64,000 nucleotides of DNA. Origin: Orobanche coerulescens (lineage: Eukaryota > Streptophyta > Magnoliopsida > Lamiales > Orobanchaceae). Each line of letters starts with the position of its first letter. The first letter of the stretch is position 1. A program made the position numbers and the translations under genes. The notes under the pieces were generated by a model. The model saw only the letters and a program-made list of their open reading frames with translations, did no database searches and was not told the DNA's origin. The stretch lies in the NCBI GenBank assembly GCA_033398695.1, contig JAWKAU010000045.1, positions 62,001 through 126,000 on the forward strand. The letters run 5' to 3'. Shown one piece after another: positions 31,909-42,588 of this stretch.

Positions 31909-33583
31909 GGTTTGGCCGGGACACTTTTTCCTCATTTTATTCATTTTCACTTTCTTTCTTCCATTTTGTCCGAGATAGAGCTTGGGGAAAGGGATTTTTC
32001 CTTCATCAAACACTTGAGTACTTGAGTTTCTTCATTTCCATTCGATCATATAGCTCGGATACTCGTTTTAACTCGTGTTCATCGGATCGAAGTGGTTGGA
32101 TCTTCAAGAGGTAATTTCTTCAACACCTTGGATTTCGATTTTGTGTTGAGATATGATGTTTTGGACATTATAATCATGTTATATGAAGGGATATGTATAT
32201 GATTATGAGTTTGTAGAAGGATTCATTGGATTATTGAGGGATTATTCAAGAACACTTTGAATATCGAGTTGAGATTGGGGGTTTTCGATTAATTGTCGTT
32301 ATAATCACGTTTTTGGATATTCGTTTTGGATTATTAATCATATTGAAGATGCTTTGTTGGTTTGAAACACTTCTTGGGGGATTTGATATTGGTATATTGA
32401 GGTTTGATTGTAAACAATCGGAGTTTGGACGCAACGTGTTTGATTTAATGCCTCAATGGACTTGGTTTAGTCGTATCGACGTGTTGAGTTCGTTATATTC
32501 ATGTTTGTTACGTATGTTGAACGGATTGTTGGTTATTGTGTTATTCAAGGTTGTTCGAGCGACCGATTTCTCTATTAGGACGTTGTTCGTGGAAGGATAA
32601 TTGTCACCGGTGTTGAGTAAGTTAATTCTTACTCGGTTAAAAGGATATTCATTCCTTTCGTTGTTGTTCATTCATAATCATAAATCATTCATCAGTGTAT
32701 TAACCGTATCAAACTTGTTATTGTCAATTAATCACTTCAGTCATAAGGAACGACGGTTCCAATCTTTTCATTGAGCTGTCATTTATTTCATTACCATTCC
32801 ACTTCGGTGAGTCATTATTCATTTTCGATGTCACTTTTGTTATATCGTGGCATTCCGGGTCATACTGGCGTGCCGGTTGGTATGCGTTGGATTTTCATGT
32901 CGGGAACGTTTAAGTCGTGTGTTGGTTGTTGGCCTCATATTGGACTGTGCACACGAGTCATATTGTCTCGTGAGACTGATTAGGTACAAGACCACACGGG
33001 TATTCGATCGATACTCGTTGGTGGCTTGTGCACGGACACATTTCCATCCCGGGCGTAGTGTGGTACCACCCTTTGAGCCGTACTGTTAGTTGATTCATAT
33101 AGCATGTTTGATTGCGTATGTTTCGACAGGATATTTCATAACTTCGTATATAATCATGATTGTGTATTTTCAACCCTTGAGGATTGTTGTTCTGCGGTAA
33201 TCGACTCCCGGCCGGGATTTTGTTTTTCGTGTCATGGCAAGTCAAAAGCACGGAATAGCATGTTGATGTCGAGGAGTCCTGATACTAGTAGGGGCCCCGA
33301 TCTTCAGCTTATTCAAGTTATTGTCCTTTATTTTCCGCCGCAGACTTTCATTCGATACTCCGCTTCATTCAGTGTTGTGTATTTTATCTTCATATAAAAT
33401 ACACTAGTATTCGGTATTGTCCTGGTGTGTTGTAACTAAACTCCTCATCGGAGTAATTATTGTTGTAATGTGGTTCGGTACTACATTTATCCTGTGTAAT
33501 TCATTCATTTTCATTTGCTTGGTGGGTCCGAGTTGGGGATCTATGGCACTGTAATATCCGCCTAGTTTGGGGTGTTACAGAGT

Positions 33584-33595
33584 TGGTATCGGAGC
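33584..33595 (+). promoter_or_regulatory. G3 primer-binding site
   Basis: TGGTATCGGAGC lies 4 bases after the LTR end and belongs to the initiator tRNA-Met class. Confidence 0.92.
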
Positions 33596-33720
33596 GTGGT
33601 TTTGAATACTACCTTCCGAGTCATGTCTCATTTGAAATCATCGTCATCAGACTAGTATCATTGGACTTTCGCGTCACGTGTGACCTGTGGAAATACCGAG
33701 CCAATCAGACCGGAAGAACT

Positions 33721-34068
33721 GTAAGATTTCTAACGCCATGGTATAATTTCTGGCAATAGTCATTCATTCATCATTTAACAATCCTCAAACACCATCATTC
33801 ATTGTGATCAGGACGATCATGTTAATTCATTAATTACTCAATTCATTTCATTACTCAGTTGTCGATCTGGATGATCATATTATTAATCTTGTTAAGTTAT
33901 TCAAGATAATCATTTCAAGAATTTCATCAGATAATCATGTCACTTCAGTAAATCATTCATATAATCACTAAGTTAGAGCATGTATACTCATTTTCATCAT
34001 CTCATGACGTAATCATAACGTGATAATCATGCGGGAAATATAATCATTATGCGACCTTCCTACTTCAG
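33721..34068 (+). other. Intron-like segment in G3 gag leader
   Basis: GTAAGATT at 33721 and CTACTTCAG ending at 34068 enclose 348 nt of AT-rich DNA with TTCATTCA repeats. The gag ATG (34070) follows as CAG-TATG, exactly as in G2. Confidence 0.5.
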
Positions 34069-34069
34069 T

Positions 34070-34669
34070 ATGGAGAGAGCTGTCAGGGGATGCATGGGGA
34101 GAGGCCGCGGTGCGGGCCGAAACCCGAGAAATAATCACTCACTGCCAGGAAATCGTGCCCAGGACTCGGCTCGATCAGAAGATGTTCGGGTTGATCCACT
34201 CACTTTTATGCAGGCCATGATGACCCATGTGCAGTTGCTCAATCATCATTGCGCCACTCTGGCCGGATTAATCGAGAGAACTCTCCCGTATGAGCTAGCT
34301 GCTAAGGAAAGTGCTGAACAACAACCTTCATCTGTCAAAAAGAAATCAACGAAGCGCAACCAATCCGAAGGCGGTCAGTCAACCTTCAAGAAGCCTCGTG
34401 TGAGTCCTATCGTTTCTGAGCGACCTCCTACGGCGCAAAATTGTGCGGGATCTCAGTCCCGAGCGGCCTGTTCGGCCATCACCTGTTTCAATTGTGGAAC
34501 GCCGGGTCATTACAAGATCGAGTGTCCAAACCGTCTATCACGTGCTATAATTGTGGGAATTTTGGGCATAAGGCCCGCTTTTGCAGAAATGACTCCAAGT
34601 CGTCTACGGCGGCATCTCATGCCCGGAAGTAATGAGCGTTTAATCGATCGCTTTGTCAACGTCTTTTAA
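34070..34669 (+). pseudogene. G3 gag, internally shortened
   Basis: From ATG 34070 the frame reads MERAVRGCMGRGRGAGRNPR, the Arg/Gly-rich chromovirus gag start. The capsid core found in G2 and G4 (AQYFLTKEAATWW) is absent, so several hundred bases were lost. One zinc knuckle CFNCGTPGHYKIEC is in frame near 34483. A second, CYNCGNFGHKARFC, is in another frame near 34540 because of an indel. It could not assemble a normal capsid. Confidence 0.85.
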
Positions 34670-35150
34670 GACAATGGAAGCAAATAGAGTTGGAGCTCGT
34701 ATTTATCCGACGGAGCGTCCGGTTCGGGGCCGGCAAGTCCTGCATTCATGTGATGAGGAGGATCGACGATCCGGTGGCCCAAATGATTTCAGGTATACTC
34801 GTAATTTTATTTCAACCTGTGTGTACCTTTTGATGATGGTACACCGCATTCTTTCACTTTCGAATCATGTTTGAATAGACTTACTTCGGGATAGTCCTAT
34901 TGCTTGTGGATCTCATACCATCGGTCTGCCTGACGATGGAAGAATTTTCGGATATCATACCGAAGTAAGCTTAGTGACCGCGATTGGTTGATGGACCTAA
35001 TCGTGGTAAATTTATCTTAGGACGATGTAATTTTCGGTATTAGTTGGTTTAATCGTCTTGATACTATCCTCAGTGGTTGTTAGCGTGTGGTCGCTATCTT
35101 TCCGTCGTTGGTTGTCGAATGTGTGTGATTCAGGGAAGTAATCCCTGTTG
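34670..35150 (+). pseudogene. G3 protease remnant
   Basis: Pieces align with chromovirus protease in shifting frames: a pre-protease stretch near 34740, DDGTPHSFTFESC near 34835 where DSGATHSF is expected, CGSHTIGLPDDGRI near 34915, and a late DDVIFGINWFNRLD near 35015. Loss of the active-site Asp-Thr/Ser-Gly and many stops make it dead. Confidence 0.65.
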
Positions 35151-35192
35151 TTCCAGTAGAATTATTATTATGGCGGAAGCAGAGAAATTCCG

Positions 35193-35640
35193 CAATCGAG
35201 TTATTCAATCATTCATTGCATCATTTTCATCGATTGGCCTTTCTAAGGCAATCGAGTCATTCAATCATACATTGTATCATTTTCATCGATTGACCTTCCT
35301 AAGGCAATCGAGTTATTCACTCCTTCATTGCATCATTTTCATCGATTGACCTTCCTAAGGCAATCGAGTTATTCAATCCTTCATTGCATCATTTTCATCG
35401 ATTGACCTTCCTAAGGCAATCGAGTTATTCAATCCTTCATTGCATCATTTTCATCGATTGGCCCTTCTAAGACAATCGAGTCATTCAATCATTCATTGTA
35501 TCATTTTCATCGATTGGCTTTTCTAAGGCAATCGAGATGTTCGATCATTCATTGTATCACTTTTTATCGATTGACCATTCTAGGGCAATCGAAATGTTCA
35601 ATCATTCGTGGTATCATTGTCATCGATTGGCGACGTATTT
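35193..35640 (+). repeat. 56-bp tandem hairpin array between G3 protease and RT
   Basis: ATCGATTG recurs at 35229, 35285, 35341, 35397, 35453, 35509, 35566 and 35622, a period of 56 (once 57). Each unit contains CGATTG, then CCTT, then AAGG, then CAATCG, which can fold into a hairpin with a three-base loop. The rest of the unit is TTCATTGCATCATTTTCATC-like. The array sits where relatives have only a short protease-RT linker. Confidence 0.93.
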
Positions 35641-35689
35641 TCCGCATTTGAGTTATCTGGTTGCCTTCACATAGAGTAGTGGAATTCAG

Positions 35690-36810
35690 GAGTGAGTTGG
35701 AGCCGGTACGTCCCCGTTATCGAAGACACCGTATCGGATGGCCCCGACCGAAATACAGGAGTTGAAGATTCAACTTGAAGGATAGTTCGAGAAAGGGTAT
35801 CTCCAACCGAATGCATCCCCTGGGGAGCACCAGTGTGATCTGTCAAGGAGAAGGATGGTTCGTTTCGTGTGTGTATTAATTATCAGGAGTTGAACAGGGT
35901 GATGATCAAGATTAGTATCCCTTACCCCGTATTGATGATCTTTTAGATCAACTTCAGGAGCTTCGATTTTCCAGGATCGACTTAAGATCTGGATATCATC
36001 AGCTGCGAATTCAAGAGTCAGGTATCGCAAGGACGGCGTTTCGTACACGCCAAGGTCATTATGAGTTCGTAGTTATGCCGTTCGGGCTAACTAATGCACC
36101 TGCGGTATTCATAGAATTAATGAATCGGGTTTTCATCGACTTTTTGGATCAGTTTGTTGTTGTCTTCATCGATGACATTTTGGTTTATTCTCGTGATCGA
36201 GAGGAAAACGAGGTACATCTTCATCAGGTTCTCGACGTGTTGAGACGCGAGCAACTTCATGGTAAGCTTTCCAATTGTGAGTTCTGGATGTCCGAAGTGA
36301 TTTTCTCGGACATGTAATTTCATCCGCGTAGATCGTGTCGACCCTCGTAAGACGGAGGCTATCCGAGATTGGCAACCTCCAAAGATGTTAAATAAATCCA
36401 AGTTTCTGATTAGTCGATTAATTATCCAACCCACGACCGAGCTAGCAACCGTGGTTTTCGCTGGAATTTTGGCATCATTACCTTTATGGCGTCACCGCCG
36501 CTTATTCACCAATCACAAGAGATGAAGTATATATTTACTCACAAGGAGTTAAATATGTGACAGAGGCAGTGGTTGGAACTAATCAAAGATTATGATATCG
36601 AGATCCTTTGCCACCCGGGCAAGGCGAATGTTGTCGCCGACGCCTTGAGTCGTAAGTCCGTCGTGCGTATGCTTGCTCGTTTAAGAGTTCTCAAGGAGCT
36701 TCACAGAATTCCTTAGACCCGAGATCGAGGTCCGGCTTCAGCAAGTTCAGGGACAGCTTTGTATGTTAGAGATTTCATCATCACTTGAGGAGGAAATCAG
36801 GGAGAATCAA
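35690..36810 (+). pseudogene. G3 reverse transcriptase and partial RNase H
   Basis: The RT start is frameshifted (TPYRMAPTEIQELK near 35725). The palm is in the 36075-36317 frame: [19 protein letters not shown] and [16 protein letters not shown]. After about 36320 the thumb and most of RNase H are missing; the text jumps through WRHRRLFTNHK to KYIFTHKELNM near 36520 and [16 protein letters not shown] near 36615. It could not be active. Confidence 0.88.
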
Positions 36811-36819
36811 GGTTCAGAT

Positions 36820-38200
36820 TCATTTTGTTGCTCATCCGAGAGGATGTGGTACAGGGGAAAGCCCCTGGATTTGTGGTCCACGAGGATGGACTCTTGAGAT
36901 TTGAGAATCGGTTGTGCGTACCGGTGAATGATGAGTTGAAAAGCTCGATCTTGAGAGAAGCTCATGCTACCCCTTATCCGGTTCATCCGGGGTCTAGCAG
37001 GATGTACAAGGACTTGAAACAACATTTCTAGTGGAGTAATATGAAGCGAGGAGTCTCGGAATTTGTTTCGAGATGTTTAGCCTATCAGCAAGTCAAGATT
37101 GAACATCAGCGACCGGCGAGTATGCTGATACCGCTCCCTATTCCAGAATGGAAGTGGGAAGACATTTCTATGGATTTCTTCACAAGTTTGCCGACGAGTC
37201 GTCGTGGCATGAATACGATCTGGGTGATCGTGGACCGCTATCTAAATCAGCTCATTTTCTTGAGATCAAGGATACGTGGGGTCCCGAGAGACTTGCCCAA
37301 CTGCTCATCAGAGAGTTAGTGAGATTGCACGGTACTCCTAAGAGTATCGTTTCTGATCGTGTTGGGCGATTCGTGTCTCGTTTAGGGAATCAGTTCATCG
37401 TGCTTTGGGAACTCAGCTTAATATCGTTATCGTTTTTCATCCTCAGTCCGACGGACAATCAGAGAGGACTTTTAAGACATTGGAGGACATGTTGAGGGCA
37501 TGCGTCCTCGATTAGTAGAGAATTGGGAAGCCCAATTAGTGTTGTTTGTGTCCACGTACACTTTAGTTGGCATGCTGCGATGAAGGTAGCACCTTACGAG
37601 GCCTGGTACGGTTGTCGATCTCCCTTGTGTTGGGACGACCCATCAGAGTCAATCGGCACCGAGCCTATACTTATAGCCGCCCGGGAGAAGGTAGCTTTGA
37701 TCAGGAGTCGTCTGTTGACATCTCAGAGTCGACAGAAATCATATGCGGATAATCGTCGTCGACCACTTGAGTTCGAGACGGGTGATCACGTTTTGGTCAA
37801 GGTATCCCCGAGTCGAGGTATTTTCCGCTTCGGAAAACGGGGGAAGTTGAGTCCGAGATTTATTGGACAGTTTGAAATTCTGGACCGAGTAGGCGAGTTA
37901 GCTTATCGACTGGCTTTACCTCCGGCATTGAGTCGAATTCATAATGTGTTTCACGTCTCTCAGTTGCGGAAGTATGTTGCCGACCCGAGTCACATACTTC
38001 AGTTCGACGAAATTGAGATCGCGGATGATCATTCGCATGAGGAGCGTTCTATACGAGTGTTTGAGCGGCGAATCAAACAGTTGAGGAACAAGACGATTCC
38101 TTTGGTCAGATTCAGTGGTCTAGACACGGAGTCGAAGAGGCTACTTGGGAAACCGAGGAGAGTATGCGGGAGAGTCATCCCGAGTTGTTTGACCCTTAGT
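36820..38200 (+). pseudogene. G3 integrase and chromodomain
   Basis: The zinc domain is in 36825-37031 (REAHATPYPVHPGSSRMYKD), with a stop at FW to F* and CLTC changed to CLAY, so one zinc-binding Cys is lost. The core has SMDFFTSLP near 37170 and SIVSDRVGRF near 37345; the Glu region (SDGQSER near 37450) is frameshifted. The C-terminal domain is in 37523-38239 (GIFRFGKRGKLSPRFIGQFE, RIHNVFHVSQLRKYV). The chromodomain is frameshifted near 38105. Confidence 0.9.
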
Positions 38201-38234
38201 TTCGGGGACGAAACTCTTTTTAAGGGGGGGAGTA
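38198..38234 (+). promoter_or_regulatory. G3 pre-PPT hairpin and polypurine tract
   Basis: AGTTTC (38198-38203), GGGGAC, GAAACT (38210-38215), then TTAAGGGGGGGAGTA up to the 3' LTR. Confidence 0.87.
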
Positions 38235-40824
38235 TGTAATACCCGGTTGTAATTCATTCATTATCATTCAGTAATTATCAGTCTATAATTATCACTCAGT
38301 AATTTTCACTCATTGATAATCATTCATCAGTCATGATTCATTCATTTGCGTTCATTTGGCATGTTGTAACCGTGTATCAGTTACCGATCGTCATTTCATC
38401 TCCGTTTGAGTGTCGGAACGGGAGTATTATCATTATCATCGTGATTGGTAGTCTTGTGCTGGAAGTATCATTTTTGGCATGTGTTGGACTTGTTCGCGTT
38501 CGCAAACGTTTGGTATGTCGAATCATTCATCGATCGAGCGAATCGGAGTTGTCGGAATTTTCATCTTGTCCAAGAACGAGTTACGGCCGTAAGGAGTGTC
38601 GGATACGGCCGTAATTGACGCTCGTTGCTTCCGCCATTTTGGACGAGCGGACTTATGGCCGTAAGGATTTCGGCATACGGCCGTAAGATGGGAGGTACGG
38701 CCGTAAGGCCGGCTACGGCCGTACGTGTCGAAAGGTGGTGCCCATACGCTGGGCCAAGGCGAGTTACGGCCGTAGGGTTTCGGCATACTACCGTAAGGAG
38801 AGAGAGATACGGCCGTAAGACTTGGCCGGATACGGCCAGACGCCGCAGCAAGGTGCCTCGGTCATTTTCGACGAAGAGGGCTTACGCCGTAAGGTTGGCC
38901 GGATACGCCATATCATCCGAGTTACGGCCGTAAGGTGTGCGGTACGGCCGTAAGGATGTCGGCGGATGTTTTTGACGAAGGCGGTTACGCCCATAACTCA
39001 GAGCGGTTACGGCCGTAAGTCTGCCGGGCAGGCTTTGACGGCCGAAGTTACGGCCGCATTTGAGTTAGCTTTACGGCCGTAAGGCCGTTGACTGGAATGT
39101 TACGGCCGTAAGAGGGCCGAGTTACGGCCGTAACTTCCGGCGATATATGGTTTGGCCGACACTTTTTCCTCATTTTCTTCATTTTCACTTTCTTTCTTCC
39201 ATTTTGTCCGAGAGAGAGCTTGGGGAAAGGGATTTTTCCTTCATCAAACACTTGAGTACTTGAGTTTCTTCATTTCCATTCGATCATATAGCTCGGATAC
39301 TCGTTTTAACTCGTGTTCATCGGATCGAAGTGGTTGGATCTTCAAGAGGTAATTTCTTCAACACCTTGGATTTCGATTTTGTGTTGAGATATGATGTTTT
39401 GGACGTTATAATCATGTTATATGAAGGGATATGTATATGATTATGAGTTTGTATAAGGATTCATTGGATTATTGAGGGATTATTCAAGAACACTTTGAAT
39501 ATCGAGTTGAGATTGGGGGTTTTCGATTAATTGTCGTTATAATCACATTTTTGGATATTCGTTTTGGATTATGAATCATATTGAAGATGTTTTGTTGGTT
39601 TGAAACACTTCTTGGGGGATTTGATATTGGTATATTGAGGTTTGATTGTAAACAATCGGAGTTTGGACGCAACGTGTTTGATTTAATGCCTCAATGGACT
39701 TGGATTAGTCGTATCAACGTGTTGAGTTCGTTATATTCATGTTTATTACGTACGTTGAACGGATTGTTGGTTATTGTGTTATTCAAGGTTGTTCGAGCGA
39801 CCGATATCTCTATTAGGACGTTGTTCGTGGAAGGATAATTGTCACCGGTGTTGAGTAAGTTAATTCTTACTCGGTTAAAAGGATATTCATTCCTTTCGTT
39901 GTTGTTCATTCATAATCATAACTCATTCATCAGTGTATTAACCGTATCAAACTTGTTATTGTCAATTAATCACTTCAGTCATAAGGAACGACGGTTCCAA
40001 TCTTTTTATTGAACTTTCATTTATTTCATTACCATTCCACTTCGGTGAGCCATTATTCATTTTCGATGTCACTTTTGTTATATCGTGGCATTCCGGGTCA
40101 TATCGGGCGCGTGCGGTTGGTATGTGTCGATTTTCATGTCGGGCACGTTTAAGTCGTGTGTTGGTTGTTGGCCTCACATCGATCGCGTGCACACGAGTCA
40201 TATTGCCTCGTGAGACTGATTAGGTACAAGACCACACGGGTATTCGATCGATACTCGTTGGTGGCTTGTGCACGGACACATTTCCATCCCAGGCGTAGTG
40301 TGGTACCACCCTTTGAGCCGTACTGTTAGTTGATTCATATAGCATGTTTGATTGCGTATGTTTCGATAGGATATTTCATAACTTCAGATATAATCATGAT
40401 TGTGTATTTTCAACCCTTGAGGATTGTTGTTCTGTGTAACTGACCCCGGCTGGGGATTTTGTTTTTCAGGTCATGGCAAGGCAAAAGCACGGGAATAGCA
40501 TGTTGATGTCGAGGAGTCCCAGTGATACTAGTAGGGGGCCCCGATCTTTCAGTTATTCAAGTTATTGTCCTTTATTTTCCGCTGCAGACTTTCATTTGGA
40601 TACTCCGTTTCATTCAGTGTTGTGTATTTTATCTTTATATAAAATACACTAGTATTCGGTATTGTCCTGGTGTGTTGTAACTAAACTCCTCATCGGAGTA
40701 ATTATTGTTGTAATGTGGTTCGGTACTACATTTATCCTGTGTAATTCATTCATTTTCATTTGCCTGGTGGGTCCCAGTTGGGGATCTACAGCACTGTAAT
40801 ATCCGCCTAGTTTGGGGTGTTAGA
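38235..40824 (+). repeat. G3 3' LTR (2590 bp)
   Basis: Co-linear with 30972-33579; it starts TGTAATACCC and ends GGTGTTAGA, where the final ACA has changed to AGA. Small deletions relative to the 5' LTR cluster in the palindrome array and around 40090-40190. Confidence 0.94.
38579..39132 (+). repeat. G3 3' LTR array of TTACGGCCGTAA palindromes
   Basis: This is the counterpart of 31321-31892, with about 20 copies in the same order. Some sites decayed in one LTR are intact in the other; for example TTACGACCGTAA near 31396 corresponds to TTATGGCCGTAA here. Confidence 0.94.
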
Positions 40825-40829
40825 GAAGA
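40825..40829. repeat. Target-site duplication GAAGA (right of G3)
   Basis: Second copy of the G3 target duplication; copia gag resumes here. Confidence 0.92.
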
Positions 40830-42588
40830 AGTATGAAAATAAGAAGGACATTGGCGGAAAGGAAGACAAGAGAAAACCTCTTATTGGTGAAGACCAAATC
40901 CAAGAAAGAGTATAATCAAGCAGTGGATTCTTCTCAGATGATTATGACTACAACTGCTTGATGGAAAACCTAGCTAATGAAGAGGTAACATTTAAAAACC
41001 TTCAACATTAGGATATATCAGCTCAGACTTTTCCGAATACATCGATCTTCACAAATTTCTAAATCAGATCTTTAAAGATTTTGAAACACTTAAAACTGTA
41101 CACATGACTGTGGCAGTTGAGAATACATAGCTGCAAGATGAGAATAGACAGCTGAAAAATAATTTTTACAAACTCAGCCTTAAGTCAGCCAACATCAGAT
41201 CTGAGCTTCAAAAACAGACTGATAAAAATTTGAAAAACCGAGCTGAAATTACCACAACTGAGGTCAAAAGGCCGACTGCTTTAAACAGTGGAAAATCTGC
41301 ACTTGGTCATATCGAATATGTGTTTTCTAAACTGACACAGTTGACTAATACACAGGCTAAAGAAATAACATCCTTAAAATCATCTATAACCTTAGATGGC
41401 TTGTGTATAAACCAGAGGCCACTTTATTTAAAATCAGGCCTTGGATATGACCCAAATACTCCCTCTAGTTCAAAAATCACTTCCATCATGGGAGAAACAA
41501 TTGTCCAGACTGCTGAGCCTACAAATAAACCTGTATTTAGAAAGTGGTAGTAGCCCAGACAATAGTATAGCACCTAAGGTTCACAAGGCAGCCACCTAGA
41601 CAAAAGACTAGGCAATGGCCAAAACAGCATCAGCAGTGAAAACATTACTCTTCTTATTACCAAAGACCCTCACAAAACAAATTGCATAATGGGAGAGGTA
41701 ACTGAAACCAAAAGGTAATCCAAGCTTTCAAAATTACCAGGTGTGGAGACCCCAAGATTTCAATAAATGGTCTCAGCTAAGATTTAGGAATAGCCCACAC
41801 CAAAATCATTATCATTCATAGCCTATATACAAACCAAATCAAGGACATAGACCAAAACATCGTGCACCCTATAGAAATACCCAACATAACTTTCAAAACA
41901 CCAAGAGAAATCAATTCTCCAGGAAGTCCACTAACCCTAAAGGACCCACTCAAATTTGGACCTAAATCTCTGCTTGTGTGATTGCAGAATAGGTGGAAGG
42001 ACTACCATCATGTCACCTCAAATTCAACAGTAGGGGTGAAGAATGGTTTGTGGACTCAAGATGCTCAAGGCACATGATAGAAAATAAGAAGGTTTTGTCA
42101 AATTACATCAAAGAAATAGGTACGTATGTAACCTTTGGAGATATCTCCCATGGACAAACAAAAGGTTATGGGGAGCTGCACAGAGGAAACATTATCTTCT
42201 CAAAAGTGCAGTATGTCAAAGGGCTCAAATACAACTTGTTGAGCATAAGGCAGTTTTGTGATGAAAAGAACCTAATAGCTGTCACTGTTTGGAAATATAT
42301 GGTAATTGATATCATATCTGGAGAAAACTACAAGGATACAGAAGAAGGGATGTCTACATGATAGATTGGAATACAGGCACTCCCAATACATGTTTTATAT
42401 CCAGAACAAGAGCTGAAAATGGATGGCTCTGGCACAAAAGACTGTATCACCTGAACTTTAAAGCTCTCAACAAAATAAGCTCATATAAGTTGGTCAGAGG
42501 ACTCCCATAAGAAGTATTCAAGAAGGAAACTCTTTGCGATGCATGCCAGAAGGGAAAGCAAACAAAAGCATCTTTCAAATCAGTTAAA
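40830..42588 (+). pseudogene. Copia copy 2 gag end, protease and GAG-pre-integrase
   Basis: Gag resumes as KYENKKDIGGKEDKRKPLIG. A Lys/Asn-rich gag tail follows (41230-41550 frame NLKNRAEITTTEVKRPTALN), then a spacer rich in Gln/Asn/His. The 41993-42361 frame holds the protease: EEWFVDSRCSRHMIENKKVL, where the active-site D-S-G has become D-S-R, and later YVKGLKYNLLSIRQFCDE. The pre-integrase zinc domain lies near 42420-42570: WLWHKRLYHLNFKALNKISS and LCDACQKGKQTKASFKS. The frame then meets the inversion breakpoint. Confidence 0.87.

Larger units (their letters stand above)
30972..33579 (+). repeat. G3 5' LTR (2608 bp)
   Basis: It starts TGTAATACCCGGTTGTAATT and ends GGGGTGTTACA. The first 120 bases are repeats around ATTCATTCA and AATTATCA. 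The palindrome array is at 31321-31892, a TATA box at 31902-31908, and a pyrimidine-rich likely start region follows. The last 30 bp (33550-33579) begin TGTAATATCC and end TTACA, imitating a whole LTR. Confidence 0.94.
30972..40824 (+). mobile_element. Complete Ty3/gypsy chromovirus G3, 9853 bp, nested in copia gag
   Basis: LTRs at 30972-33579 and 38235-40824 flank a 4655-bp interior with primer-binding site, shortened gag, decayed protease, a 56-bp tandem array, RT, partial RNase H, integrase, chromodomain and polypurine tract. A perfect 5-bp target duplication GAAGA confirms both ends. The LTRs are closely similar; about eight differences are visible in the first 300 bp. The proteins are heavily broken, so it was probably moved by a relative. 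Confidence 0.95.

Noticed and set aside
32313..32600. 95-residue open frame in the G3 LTR (also 39581-39838)
   Set aside because: Present in both LTRs only because they are copies; it starts at arbitrary positions and resembles no protein.
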